DNA from: CAZART01 sp964487555
GTDB taxonomy: Bacteria; Bacteroidota; Rhodothermia; Rhodothermales; VXPQ01
Length of the DNA stretch: 62,656 nucleotides
Reading direction: 5' to 3'
Assembly: GCA_964487555.1 (NCBI GenBank)
Contig: CAZART010000014.1
Span: 1 to 62,656, forward strand
The notes under the pieces were generated by a model that was not told the origin of the DNA, ran no database searches, and saw only the letters and a program-made list of their open reading frames with translations. Positions 42,387 through 51,714 of this stretch are shown here, in pieces; within the stretch, counting starts at the first letter, position 1, and each line of letters begins with the position of its first letter. The translations under genes and the position numbers were made by a program.

Positions 42387-43709
42387 TCATAGCGTCGGCT
42401 CCCATCCGGGCTCGTACTCACGGCTCCAGAATTCCATAGCCTGCGGGTTGCCGATGATATGGCCGTCGTTCCGGTTGAGGTAGAGCGTTTGGCCGGTGAC
42501 CTGCGCAATGTTGCCGAGGTGGCACAGCAGGACGCTCTTATGGCCTTGCTCGATGGGCGCGGTCAGTTCGGCTTCGCCGCGAATGGCCCGAAGGAAGTTG
42601 GCGATGTGCATGTCGGTGAGGTTACCGCCGCCGCGCGTGTCCAACGTCGCCTCGTCCTTCCCCGATTTCACGTCCTGAATGAGCTTGTTGTCGAGATCAT
42701 AGACCTCGTAGCCGTTCCGGTCCAGAATGACCGTGCCTTCCGTCCCGTGAATGGACGTTCCACGTCCGCGGCCCGCGATCCGATATGGATTGCAGCTCCG
42801 TCCCTCCCACGTAATCGTCTTCTCGTCTTCGAAATCGTAAGAGATCATCTGCGTGTCGAAGAATTCCCAGTCGTCGTCGAAGTGGTAGCGGCCGCCGCTC
42901 GACTGAACACGAACCGGGTAATCGACGCCCAGAGCCCACCGGGCGATATCGATCTCATGCGTGCCGTTGTTGCAGGACTCGCCCGTCCCCCAGCGCCAGA
43001 ACCAGTGCCAGTTGTAGTGGATGACGTTGTCACGGTACGGAGTGTGAGGCGCAGGACCCTGCCAGAGATCGTAATCAAGCCATTGGGGCACCGGAGCGGG
43101 ACGGCCGTGTCCGATCGGTCCCCGGCTGTTGGCATACCACGTTCGAGCCATGTACGCGCGTCCGATTCCGCCGTCCCGAACAAAATCGATCACGTCAATG
43201 GTCGCCGGCCCCGAGCGCTGCTGGCTGCCCATCTGGACGACCCGGTCATATTTTTTCTGTGCCGCCACGAGCAATTCACCCTCGTGCGGATTGTGACCGC
43301 ATGGCTTCTCGACGTACACGTGCTTCCCTGCCTTGAGGGCGAGAATGCCGGCCGGGGCATGCCAGTGATCGGGCGCCGCGATGACGAGGGCATCGAGGTC
43401 CCCGTCATCCAGTGTAGTTCGAAAATCCGTAACCCCTTTCGGCTTCTTCTCCTGAATCTCCGCGACCGCAGCCGCCGTCTTTTCCACGGCCCGCGAATCG
43501 ACGTCACACACGTACAGCACCTCGGCGTCGGGCTGCGCGGCGAAAGAGCGCGCAAGCTCGTGGCCACGGCTGTGCACCCCCATCACCCCAACCAGAATCT
43601 TGTCGTTGGGCGATGGCCTGGCGAATGCGCCCCGTCCGGCGACGCTCATCGCAACGCCGGCCGCTGCAGTGGTCTTGATGAATCTGCGACGATCGATGGC
43701 TTCACTCAT
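42387..43709 (-). CDS. Tat-exported Gfo/Idh/MocA oxidoreductase
   Basis: The 440-residue protein has a twin-arginine signal (DRRRFIKTTAAAGVAM, 6-21). The NAD-binding half starts ILVGVMGVHSRGHELARSF and continues to VEKPCGHNPHEGE, the EKP motif of the Gfo/Idh/MocA family. The C-terminal half has YMARTWYANSRGPIG, HWFWRWGTGESCNNGTHEID (with the catalytic His), GTEGTVILDRNGYEV and a final GHIIGNPQAM. Such exported oxidoreductases oxidise or isomerise sugars on the periplasmic side. Together with the TIM-barrel isomerase and MFS permease 6 kb away it suggests a keto-sugar route. The D-lyxose-isomerase-like gene is 92 nt upstream. Confidence 0.93.
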   Translation of the reverse strand: MSEAIDRRRFIKTTAAAGVAMSVAGRGAFARPSPNDKILVGVMGVHSRGHELARSFAAQPDAEVLYVCDVDSRAVEKTAAAVAEIQEKKPKGVTDFRTTLDDGDLDALVIAAPDHWHAPAGILALKAGKHVYVEKPCGHNPHEGELLVAAQKKYDRVVQMGSQQRSGPATIDVIDFVRDGGIGRAYMARTWYANSRGPIGHGRPAPVPQWLDYDLWQGPAPHTPYRDNVIHYNWHWFWRWGTGESCNNGTHEIDIARWALGVDYPVRVQSSGGRYHFDDDWEFFDTQMISYDFEDEKTITWEGRSCNPYRIAGRGRGTSIHGTEGTVILDRNGYEVYDLDNKLIQDVKSGKDEATLDTRGGGNLTDMHIANFLRAIRGEAELTAPIEQGHKSVLLCHLGNIAQVTGQTLYLNRNDGHIIGNPQAMEFWSREYEPGWEPTL

Positions 43710-43801
43710 GGTTCCGTCGTTTCGGTGTCTAGAATGCGATCCGTGCCGCCAGGGAATCCATCGCGGAAGGACGGCGGACGGGAAGTGCCCAGGCCGCGGT
43801 T

Positions 43802-44488
43802 CTATAGATCTACGTAGGCGTCGTAATCCGTAACCAGCAGGTGCATCGGCTCCTCGTCCTCCTCGATGTCCGGAAATCGGCCGATAGCCTCATGAAAATA
43901 GTTGTCGGTGGCATCGTCATTCACGAGCGATACCTCCCCGACGAGGACTCGATCATCCACACCCCGGAATTCGTGGTACAGCCCATCGGGCAGCGTGACG
44001 CTCTCACCGGGCTCCAGCACGAGGGTCCCGCCGGCCGCTATCGTACGCGGCACCGCATCCACGTGCACGACGACGTCGCTGTCGTCGAGATCGCCGTCTT
44101 CGTTACTGTTGAACAGCTTGACGGCAAGTCGGCCGCCGCCACGGTTGATGATGTCCTCCGTCTTCACCTTGTGGAGGTGCATCGGCGTCACCTGATCGAC
44201 CCCCACGACGAGGATTTTCTCGCCGTACAGCATCCCGCGACCCTTATCGAGATCGGCCGGATTTCCATTACGAAGCGTGAACAAAAACAGACCCACCTTC
44301 TCATAAGCGCCCGATCCGAAATCCGTGATGTCCCATCCGAGTTTGCGGTCTACGATCTCCCGGACCTCACTTCCTTTCATGCGCCATTCTCGGGGCCGCC
44401 AATAGGCGAAGGGAGGCAACATGAATCGGTGTTCCTGTAGGAACGCGTCCGCCTCCGTGATTATCTGGTTGATCTCCGATCTCGTCAT
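43802..44488 (-). CDS. D-lyxose isomerase-like sugar isomerase
   Basis: The 228-residue protein matches the D-lyxose ketol-isomerase family (cupin fold). It begins SEINQIITEADAFLQEHRFMLPPFAYW, has WDITDFGSG, the metal-binding stretch MHLHKVKTEDII (about 102-113) and a later LPDGLYHEFRGVD. These are the His/His/Glu/His ligands of the cupin. Known members interconvert D-lyxose and D-xylulose or D-mannose and D-fructose. The neighbouring oxidoreductase gene lies downstream on the same strand, so both may be co-transcribed. The gene at 44570 is divergent, 81 nt away. Confidence 0.9.
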   Translation of the reverse strand: MTRSEINQIITEADAFLQEHRFMLPPFAYWRPREWRMKGSEVREIVDRKLGWDITDFGSGAYEKVGLFLFTLRNGNPADLDKGRGMLYGEKILVVGVDQVTPMHLHKVKTEDIINRGGGRLAVKLFNSNEDGDLDDSDVVVHVDAVPRTIAAGGTLVLEPGESVTLPDGLYHEFRGVDDRVLVGEVSLVNDDATDNYFHEAIGRFPDIEEDEEPMHLLVTDYDAYVDL

Positions 44489-44569
44489 CCTGCCATCTAT
44501 GCTGAAATCAAAACGGTAGCATAACCTACAAAATAATCATCGGCGCATCTTCCCTTCTAATGGGCCGTA

Positions 44570-45859
44570 ATGTCAAGCATCCATCCTGGCAAACTCTTCA
44601 CGCTCCGGAACGTGCCTCGCATCCGCGCCCTCTTCCTCGAGATATGGGAAGCCTACATGACGGCTCTCCGGGCGATCGGCGTTCACAAGATGCGCTCGGT
44701 GCTCACGACGCTCGGCATCATCATCGGCATCACCTCGGTGACCGCGATGGCTACGGTCATAAACGGCATCGAGCAGCAGTTCGACCGGTCGATGTCCGAG
44801 CTCGGCACCGACGTGCTCTACGTCGAAAAGTGGCCCTGGGTGAGCGGTCCGGCGTCGAAATGGTGGGAGTATCGAAATCGGCCCGAAATCAAGCCCGCGC
44901 TGGCCGAGGTGATCGACCGGCGCGCCCGCATGATCACGACGGCGGTGCCGGTCGTCTCGACGAGGCGGCCGGTATCCTTTGAAGGAAATACCGTCTCACC
45001 GGTGAACATCGAGGGCTCGACCGCCGGCTACGTGCGCGTTCACTCGGTGGAGCTCGAATCCGGCCGCTTCTATTCCGAGCTCGATGATCGCACGGCGCGG
45101 AACGTCGCGGTAGTCGGCGCCGAAGTGGCCGATAAGCTGTTCCCCAATCGGAACGGTCTGGGTAAGAACATCCGCATCGCAGGAGACCGCTTTCAGGTAA
45201 TCGGCATCCTCAAGCGGAAGGGCAGCGGCTCCGACGATCAGTCGTCCGCCGATCGTCAGGCGCGCATTCCGATCAACACCTTCAAGAAGCTATTCGGGAT
45301 CGAGAATCGCGGCGTTTCGGTGCAGGCTCGTGTGAATTCCGGCGTCTCACTGGCTCTCGCAAAAGATGAGCTGACCGGGATCGTGCGGGTTGCCCGCCGG
45401 CTGGATGCTCGGGACGACGAAAACTTCGAGATCAACGAGCATGAATCGCTTCGCGCCTCCATGGCACCGGTGAAGCGGGCTATTTACGGCATTGGGATCT
45501 TCCTCACCGCGCTCGCGCTGCTCGTAGGCGGCATCGGCGTCATGAACATTATGTTCGTGTCGGTGAAGGAGCGAACGAAGGAGATCGGCCTCAGGAAAGC
45601 GGTCGGAGCACGTCGCAGGACGATTCTCATGCAGTTTCTGACGGAAGCCGTCATCGTGTGTCTCATCGGCGGGATGATCGGCGTCGTATTCGCCGCCGGC
45701 CTTGCGGCGGTCATCAATATCTTCTTCACGGCCCATCTTCCCTTCGCCACCGTCGTTCTCGCATTCGGGATTTGCGTCGCCATCGGGGTAACGTTCGGGC
45801 TTGCGCCGGCATGGAGCGCCGCCAAATCCGATCCCATAGAATCCCTTCGCTACGAATAA
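44570..45859 (+). CDS. MacB-type ABC transporter permease 1
   Basis: The 429-residue protein has the four-helix MacB/FtsX plan. A first membrane helix (ALRAIGVHKMRSVLTTLGIIIGITSV, about 45-70) precedes a periplasmic MacB_PCD domain at about 75-290. The final three helices follow, with GGIGVMNIMFVSVKERTKEIGLRKAVGARR and the terminal SDPIESLRYE. It has no ATPase part; that gene is at 47722 on the other strand. Together with the next gene it forms a permease pair 4 nt apart. MacB-like systems move cargo between periplasm and cell exterior with TolC. Confidence 0.95.
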   Translation: MSSIHPGKLFTLRNVPRIRALFLEIWEAYMTALRAIGVHKMRSVLTTLGIIIGITSVTAMATVINGIEQQFDRSMSELGTDVLYVEKWPWVSGPASKWWEYRNRPEIKPALAEVIDRRARMITTAVPVVSTRRPVSFEGNTVSPVNIEGSTAGYVRVHSVELESGRFYSELDDRTARNVAVVGAEVADKLFPNRNGLGKNIRIAGDRFQVIGILKRKGSGSDDQSSADRQARIPINTFKKLFGIENRGVSVQARVNSGVSLALAKDELTGIVRVARRLDARDDENFEINEHESLRASMAPVKRAIYGIGIFLTALALLVGGIGVMNIMFVSVKERTKEIGLRKAVGARRRTILMQFLTEAVIVCLIGGMIGVVFAAGLAAVINIFFTAHLPFATVVLAFGICVAIGVTFGLAPAWSAAKSDPIESLRYE

Positions 45860-45863
45860 GACG

Positions 45864-47087
45864 ATGGAACTGCTCGACGTATTTAGATCGGCCTGGGCCT
45901 CTCTTCGCAGCAATAAGCTGCGCACGGCCCTCACGTTGCTCGGAATGGTGATCGGCGTCTTCGCCATCATCACCTCGGTGACGGCGGTAAAAGTCATCGA
46001 CGTTTATTTCCAGGAGAAAATGAACTGGCTCGGATCGGCGACTTTTACGGTCACCCGATATCCGGGCATCTCGTTCGGACCCTCCAAGCGCGAATTCAGG
46101 CCGAACATCACGTTCGACCAGGTCGAACGGCTCGAACGCTCGCTAAGCGGCCCGCTTCAGGTCAGCATCATTGAGGATTTCGACATCACGTCTGTGCGAC
46201 ACGGCGGAGAGAAGACGGAGCCGAACATCATTATTCTGGGAACGGACGAGCATTTTCTGGGCAACTACAGCTATGAGCTCGCCTATGGCCGGATTTTTTC
46301 GCGGGAAGACGTGCACTATGGGCGTTCGCTCATGATCCTCGGAGCCGCCGTCGCGGAAGAGCTCTTCCCCACCGAAAACGCCCTCGGTAAGCTCGTGGAA
46401 ATCAGTGGGCGCAGGTACCAGGTGATCGGCGTGGCGGAACCCAAGGGGAATTTCCTCGGCTTCAACATGGACAACCGGGTGTTTGCGCCGGTTACGACGT
46501 TATTCAACGCCTATGGAGGCGCGGATCGCAATATCGCGAACGTCAGCATCAGGGCGCCGGCAATCAACTACGTCCCGGCGGCCATGGATGAAGTCATCGG
46601 ACAGTTCCGCACGATTCGCAAAGTGCCCCCGGGCGCGGATAACAACTTCGAGATCGAAACGAACGATTCGATGAAGGCGGTCTTCGAGGCGTTCACCGGC
46701 ACCCTCACGGCCGGAGGCGCCGGGATTGGGCTCATTGCGCTGTTCGCGGCCGGGATCGGCATCATGAACATCATGCTCGTTTCCGTGACGGAGCGGACGC
46801 GAGAGATCGGCATCCGAAAGTCGGTTGGTGCCAAGAAAAAGGACATCATGCGCCAGTTCATCCTCGAGGCCATCTTTCTCTGCCAGATTGGAGGGCTACT
46901 GGGAATTCTTCTCGGCGTGATCGTCGGAAACGCCGTAGCTATTTACTTTGACATCTCCGCAGCCATTCCCTGGATGTGGGCCGTCGCCGCGGTCGCGATG
47001 GTCACTTTCGTAGCGCTCGTCTTCGGCGGCTATCCTGCCTTGAAGGCCGCTCGACTGAATCCGATCGATTCATTGCGCTACGAATAG
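45864..47087 (+). CDS. MacB-type ABC transporter permease 2
   Basis: The 407-residue protein is homologous to the preceding permease. It has an N-terminal helix (ASLRSNKLRTALTLLGMVIGVFAIITSV), a MacB_PCD domain, then IGIMNIMLVSVTERTREIGIRKSVGAKK and a final LNPIDSLRYE. The two could form a heterodimer. Their start and stop are separated by 4 nt, and the lipoprotein gene starts 82 nt downstream. The partner ATPase, adaptor and TolC genes lie on the opposite strand further right. All essential parts look complete, in contrast to the decayed permease at the window start. Confidence 0.95.
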   Translation: MELLDVFRSAWASLRSNKLRTALTLLGMVIGVFAIITSVTAVKVIDVYFQEKMNWLGSATFTVTRYPGISFGPSKREFRPNITFDQVERLERSLSGPLQVSIIEDFDITSVRHGGEKTEPNIIILGTDEHFLGNYSYELAYGRIFSREDVHYGRSLMILGAAVAEELFPTENALGKLVEISGRRYQVIGVAEPKGNFLGFNMDNRVFAPVTTLFNAYGGADRNIANVSIRAPAINYVPAAMDEVIGQFRTIRKVPPGADNNFEIETNDSMKAVFEAFTGTLTAGGAGIGLIALFAAGIGIMNIMLVSVTERTREIGIRKSVGAKKKDIMRQFILEAIFLCQIGGLLGILLGVIVGNAVAIYFDISAAIPWMWAVAAVAMVTFVALVFGGYPALKAARLNPIDSLRYE

Positions 47088-47169
47088 AGCCGGGCGCCTC
47101 CACCACGGAGCTTTTCTGCCGCGAAGGAGTCTGACACGTCCATTTCAGACCACCGGCCCTCGTACGAAC

Positions 47170-47664
47170 ATGCGTAAAATCCTCCCGTCGCTGATGGCGG
47201 CCGTACTCGTCTGTTCCATCCAGGGATGCAGCGGTACCAGCGCGGAGGAGGAAACGGAAGGCCGAAGCGAGGTTCTTTATTTCGAACCTATCGGATACGG
47301 TCAGTCGGGTACGCTTACCGACACGACGGAGATCGTACTCCGTACGGAGGAGGAATGGAAGGTGTACCGTGACTCGTTGAGGCCCGTCGCTCCTTTCCTC
47401 CCGGTCGATTTCTCACAAGGCGTCATCCTGCTCGCCGCCCTGCCGCAAACAACCAGCGGGCACGGCATCGACTTCGTGACGGTAGAGGAACGCGATTCCG
47501 TGACCGTCGCCGAATATGTTGTGAACATGCCGGCAGAAGATTGCTTGACGGCGTCGGCGGAAACGGTTCCCTTCCAGGCGATCATGGTGAGGCGTACCGA
47601 TCTGCCGGTTCGGTTTACGCACGAGACGGAAGAGTACCGCTGTACGTTCGGCATCCGGCGATAG
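47170..47664 (+). CDS. PrcB-like lipoprotein
   Basis: The 164-residue protein has a lipoprotein signal (AAVLVCSIQGC, Cys20). The mature part matches the PrcB_C (protease complex subunit PrcB) pattern: VLRTEEEWKVYRDSLRPVAPFLPVDFS (in parts), QGVILLAALPQTTSGHGIDF, and ending with CLTASAETVPFQAIMVRR and LPVRFTH. PrcB is linked to dentilisin in Treponema, but the domain is wider. No protease gene is near. Its position after the two permeases suggests a role with the exporter, or just co-transcription. It is convergent with the ATPase gene. Confidence 0.75.
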   Translation: MRKILPSLMAAVLVCSIQGCSGTSAEEETEGRSEVLYFEPIGYGQSGTLTDTTEIVLRTEEEWKVYRDSLRPVAPFLPVDFSQGVILLAALPQTTSGHGIDFVTVEERDSVTVAEYVVNMPAEDCLTASAETVPFQAIMVRRTDLPVRFTHETEEYRCTFGIRR

Positions 47665-47721
47665 CCGCACACGATCCTGGATTCGTAACGGCCGCTCTCC
47701 GGCAAGCCGTCGCCGGCGCTA

Positions 47722-48459
47722 CTAGGCCGGCTCCGCCGCGACGTCCAGGTCGGCAAGCGACGGTGATTTCACCTTGACGTCGCTCTCGACCTGCCCATCC
47801 CTGAGCCGGATGATCCTGCGGGCATGCTGAGCCACCTCTTCTTCGTGGGTAACGACGAGAATGGTATTCCCATCTCGAAAGAGGAGTTCGAAAAGACGCA
47901 GGATCTCCTCCCCCGTCCGCGTGTCGAGGTTTCCCGTGGGTTCGTCCGCGAGAATGATGGACGGATCATTAACGAGCGCTCGGGCAACCGCGACCCGCTG
48001 GCGCTGTCCACCCGACAATTCGTTCGGCTTGTGATCCACTCGATCACCGAGCCCTACGTTTTCAAGCGCGCGTAGCGCGCGCTGCCGGCGTTCGCGCTTA
48101 GGCATGCCGCTGTAGATCAGCGGAAGCTCGACATTGTGGAGACAATCGACACGTGCCAGTAGATTGAACGTCTGGAAGACGAATCCGATCTCGCGGTTCC
48201 GTACGTCGGCGAGCTGATTGTCCGTCATGCGGCTGACGTCGCTCCCATTGAGGAAGTAGCGGCCGGACGACGGAGTGTCGAGGCAGCCGATGATGTTCAT
48301 CAGCGTCGACTTGCCGGAGCCGGAGGGGCCCATGATGGCAACATATTCGTTCCGACCGATGGCGATGGAAACCTTGTCGAGCGCCCGCACCTGGTGGCTG
48401 CCCATCTGGTACGTGCGGTCGATCTCGTCGAGGTCGATCAGCGATTTTCCCTCTATCAT
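47722..48459 (-). CDS. MacB/LolD-type ABC ATPase
   Basis: The 245-residue protein has Walker A GPSGSGKST (about 45), the signature LSGGQRQRVAVARAL (about 143), Walker B IILADEPTGNLD and the H-loop VVTHEEEVA. The central segment NLLARVDCLHNVELPLIYSGM is typical of MacB and LolD ATPases. This ATPase drives the MacB-like permeases encoded on the other strand. It is the last gene of a minus-strand unit after TolC-like and adaptor genes, 53 nt from the adaptor stop. Confidence 0.95.
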   Translation of the reverse strand: MIEGKSLIDLDEIDRTYQMGSHQVRALDKVSIAIGRNEYVAIMGPSGSGKSTLMNIIGCLDTPSSGRYFLNGSDVSRMTDNQLADVRNREIGFVFQTFNLLARVDCLHNVELPLIYSGMPKRERRQRALRALENVGLGDRVDHKPNELSGGQRQRVAVARALVNDPSIILADEPTGNLDTRTGEEILRLFELLFRDGNTILVVTHEEEVAQHARRIIRLRDGQVESDVKVKSPSLADLDVAAEPA

Positions 48460-48512
48460 GTCGGTGTAAGGCTGGATGGGGTTGTCACGATCTACGTCGC
48501 TCCTTGTCGCAT

Positions 48513-49934
48513 CTAGTCGCGCGTGGCTACGAACGGAGGCGCCTGTTCGCCGTCCTCACGTGCATCCACTTCATCGCCCGGCTCGAGCGTTCGGCTCACC
48601 GCCCTGAAGGGGCCGATCACGACCAGCTCTCCGCCACTAAGCCCCGACCGGATTTCAACGTACGAGTCGTCCGAAATACCCGTCTCGACTTCGATCATCC
48701 TGGCCTTACCATTCTCCACGATGAAAACAACCTTCCGGATATCCTCTTCCTGCGCGATCACGGGCGCTTTGGCGTCGCTTTCTGCAGCATCGTCCCGCTT
48801 TTCCTCGACGTCGGTAGAATCCGCCGAGTCGCCGGTCGACACCTTATTAAAGTCGCGAACGGTGACGGCCTGAATCGGCACGGCCACGACATCCGTCACG
48901 GTCTCGGTAAAGACGTCGACCGTAGCGCTCATTCCGGGCCGAAATTGGGGAACACCGTTGGTTGGCAGCGGCACTTCTTCTGCCTGCAGCGACCGGTTCC
49001 CGCTCTCACGTTCGACCGGCACCGAGTCGAGGTTGTGCGCATCAGTAATGCGCACCTTCACGGGAAAGCTCGTTACTTGCTCCTGCGTTCCGGCTCCGGT
49101 CGTGCGGGCCGAGTTTGCGATTTCGGTCACAACACCATGAAACGATCGATCAGGATAGGCATCGACCTCTATGGCCGCCGTATCGCCGAGCACCACATTG
49201 ACGATCTCATTTTCGTTGACCTCAACCTCGACCTCCATCTGGTTGAGCCGCGCGATCCTCATCATTTCCGTGCCGGCCATCTGGCTCGTGCCGACCACGC
49301 GCTCGCCCGGCTCGACGTCCAGCTTACTTATCGTGCCCGACATAGGCGCATAAATGGCCGTCTTGCTGACCTGCTCCTGAGCTTCCCGCAGGCGGGCCTC
49401 CGCACTCTGAACGGCGTACTCCGCGCCCTCGTAGGCGGCCTTCGAAACCTCATATTGCGATCGCGCCTGCTCGACGTCCCGCTCAGAGATTGCGGCTTTC
49501 GTGAATAGATCTTCCTGGCGTCTTAGCTCAGACTGCGCCGACATCATGTCGGCCTTCCTTTGTGCCTGGCTTGCCTTCGCCTGCAACACGCCGGCCTGCG
49601 CCTGCGCGACCTGCGTCATGTAGAAATCCGGCTTGATACGTGCCAGAAGAATGCCCTTCTCGACGAAGTCCCCCTCCTTGACGGTCAACTGGATGATCTC
49701 GCCGGAAACGTCGGGACTGATCATCACGTCCGTCTCGGGCTGAATTTTCCCCGAGGCCGTGACGACCTGCGTGATGGTTCGGATCTCGGCCTCGGTCGTT
49801 TCAACCGCTTCCGCTTCCGATCCGCCGCCAAACATTCCCGTGACCCGCCCGACTACGCCGAGCACAACCATGAGAATGAGTAGACCTCCGAGCACCCAGA
49901 GGATTTTCTTCGTTGCGCCGGATGACCTGGCCAT
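48513..49934 (-). CDS. MacA-type periplasmic adaptor
   Basis: The 473-residue protein has one N-terminal membrane helix (ILWVLGGLLILMVVLGVVG). It then has a lipoyl/barrel-sandwich domain (VTASGKIQPETDVMISPDVSGEI), a long helical hairpin (about 110-190, SQAQRKADMMSAQSELRRQE), and beta-barrel and membrane-proximal domains (VEVNENEIVNVVLGD, VPVQAVTVRDF). It is the HlyD/MacA adaptor that bridges the permease and the TolC channel. The C-terminal part has an acidic Asp/Glu/Ser stretch (about 380-410). It lies 15 nt from the TolC gene. Confidence 0.95.
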   Translation of the reverse strand: MARSSGATKKILWVLGGLLILMVVLGVVGRVTGMFGGGSEAEAVETTEAEIRTITQVVTASGKIQPETDVMISPDVSGEIIQLTVKEGDFVEKGILLARIKPDFYMTQVAQAQAGVLQAKASQAQRKADMMSAQSELRRQEDLFTKAAISERDVEQARSQYEVSKAAYEGAEYAVQSAEARLREAQEQVSKTAIYAPMSGTISKLDVEPGERVVGTSQMAGTEMMRIARLNQMEVEVEVNENEIVNVVLGDTAAIEVDAYPDRSFHGVVTEIANSARTTGAGTQEQVTSFPVKVRITDAHNLDSVPVERESGNRSLQAEEVPLPTNGVPQFRPGMSATVDVFTETVTDVVAVPIQAVTVRDFNKVSTGDSADSTDVEEKRDDAAESDAKAPVIAQEEDIRKVVFIVENGKARMIEVETGISDDSYVEIRSGLSGGELVVIGPFRAVSRTLEPGDEVDAREDGEQAPPFVATRD

Positions 49935-49949
49935 GAGTCCGGATGCTGG

Positions 49950-51329
49950 TTAGCGCGCAAAAAGAGGCTGTGATGGATTGATCTGCCCCACGAAGTAGTC
50001 GACAAGTTTACCCTGGAACAGGAAATCGTAGCGCGCCTGAACGCGATTGCTGGACGCCTCCACGAACTGAGCCTGAGCCTGGGTGAGCTCGACGAGCGTA
50101 CCCGCCCCGACATTGTAGCGCTCTTGAGCCGCCTCTAGCGCCTGCCCCGCCGCTCGTACCTGCGTCTCGGTGACGTCCAGTCGTTTTTCATTCGTCAGGT
50201 AATCCAGGTAGGCCTGGCGCACCTGAAGCGCCACGCGATGCCGAATATTCTCCAATTCCAGCGAAGCATTCCGATAATTCACCTCGGCCTCCTGCACATT
50301 CGTGTTCCGATTGAAGCGATCGAACAGTGGATAGGAGATCGACATTCCAATCGAATTACCGCGATTTATGTCCAGCTGATCGAAAAATGCTCCATCTCTG
50401 TCCGGCGAAAAACTGGAGCGATACGTGCCCCCGAAGTTGATCGTCGGCCAATACGACGCCCGGGCAATCCGAATGCCTTCTCCGGCGGCGCGAATCCGCA
50501 TGGCCTGTGCGTCGATGTCGGGGCGCTGATTGAATGCCGTTCGGAGGAGATCGTCGAGCTCGTACGCCTGCGGCGCTACGGCGAGATCCGCGGTGTCGGG
50601 CGCCGTAAACTCATACTCGCCGAAGGGATCGAGCTGCAGCACTTGAATCAGCCGCGTCTTATTCAACTCCGCGTCGCGCTCTGCATTGAGGACCTGAAGC
50701 TCCGCCTGCGCGACGCTGGCCTGCTGCTGATAGAGATCGGAAATCGGCCGCGAGCCTACGTTTACAAACTCCTCGATCTGTGCCAGTTGCTGCTGCTGAG
50801 ATTCGAGGCTCTCTTTGTGGATGCTCACCTGTTCACGAGCATTCACGTAGAGCAGGAAGTTGTCGATGACGTTGAACACGACGTCCTGCCGCGTGCGATC
50901 GTACGACAGCTCCCCCGCGTCGCGCTGATACTTGGCCCGCTCGAGCGCTGCAACGTCCGCAAAACCCCGAAACAGGTTCACTTCCGACGAGAAGGAGCCG
51001 TTCACCGTCTGGTTCGTGAACTGAATGTTATTACCGGCCTGGTCCTGTGTGAACCCCGCACCGCGGGAGCCCTGGGTGAAGAACGATAAGTTCGGGAGGA
51101 AATTCATGCGCCGCTGAAACACGTCGCGTGCGTCCAGCTCGACATTATTCGCCACCTGCCTGAGCGTGATGTTCTGGTCGAGCGCGATGCGCACGGCTTC
51201 CTCGAACGCAATGGTACGAGGTCCATCTTGCGCGTGGACGGGCGGAGCAGCTGCGGCTCCCCACAAAACGAACGCGAGTAGGTAGGTGAGAAAGCGAGCC
51301 GGTGCCGGCAGCTGGCTGAATCGGATCAT
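49950..51329 (-). CDS. TolC-family outer-membrane channel
   Basis: The 459-residue protein has a signal peptide (FLTYLLAFVLWGAAAAPPVHAQ, ending about 34) followed by two TolC (OEP) repeats. It has AVRIALDQNITLRQVANNVE, SFSSEVNLFRGFADVAALERAK, FNQRPDIDAQAMRIRAA and GTYRSSF, and the C-terminal GAGTLVELTQAQAQFVEASSN. TolC channels form trimeric tunnels across the outer membrane. It is first in a three-gene minus-strand unit with adaptor and ATPase. The upstream 300 nt hold no gene before the tRNA. Confidence 0.95.
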   Translation of the reverse strand: MIRFSQLPAPARFLTYLLAFVLWGAAAAPPVHAQDGPRTIAFEEAVRIALDQNITLRQVANNVELDARDVFQRRMNFLPNLSFFTQGSRGAGFTQDQAGNNIQFTNQTVNGSFSSEVNLFRGFADVAALERAKYQRDAGELSYDRTRQDVVFNVIDNFLLYVNAREQVSIHKESLESQQQQLAQIEEFVNVGSRPISDLYQQQASVAQAELQVLNAERDAELNKTRLIQVLQLDPFGEYEFTAPDTADLAVAPQAYELDDLLRTAFNQRPDIDAQAMRIRAAGEGIRIARASYWPTINFGGTYRSSFSPDRDGAFFDQLDINRGNSIGMSISYPLFDRFNRNTNVQEAEVNYRNASLELENIRHRVALQVRQAYLDYLTNEKRLDVTETQVRAAGQALEAAQERYNVGAGTLVELTQAQAQFVEASSNRVQARYDFLFQGKLVDYFVGQINPSQPLFAR

Positions 51330-51624
51330 AACGCCGGTGTGTTGGAGGTGGGATTAGAATCGTACAGGAGGATCGGCTGCTGCCCTTCATTCGGACGCCG
51401 ATGGACAGAACCTCTATGCTTACGTGAAAAGAGCCCGCGGGTTACGCACCCGCTTCCGAAAAATCGACGAAAGCCGGGCTTAAGCGCATGCACGCAGTCG
51501 GACCTTTCCTGGAGGAAGGAACCCGCCATAAAGGAAGAACCCGCCATTTCCTGGCTGATTGATAGGGCCGAAAGGGGAGCACTGCGAATTGAGGCCGCCG
51601 ACCTGCTCCGCCCCATCATGCCTA

Positions 51625-51714
51625 TGGCGGAGGGGGAGGGATTCGAACCCCCGATACCCGCGAGGGTATGCCGGTTTTCAAGACCGGTGCATTCAACCGC
51701 TCTGCCACCCCTCC
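51625..51714 (-). tRNA. tRNA-Ser (anticodon UGA)
   Basis: On the minus strand the acceptor arm GGAGGGG (from 51714) pairs with CCCCTCC, with discriminator G and an encoded CCA (51625-51627). The D arm is GGCAGAGCGG and the anticodon arm CCGGT-CTTGAAA-ACCGG, with anticodon TGA. A long variable arm (ATACCCTCGCGGGTAT) and the T arm GGGGGTTCGAATCCCTCC follow. The long variable arm is diagnostic for serine. It reads UCA and other UCN codons. Confidence 0.97.

Noticed and set aside
42459..43817. 452-codon forward open frame
   Set aside because: It is a shadow opposite the Gfo/Idh/MocA gene.
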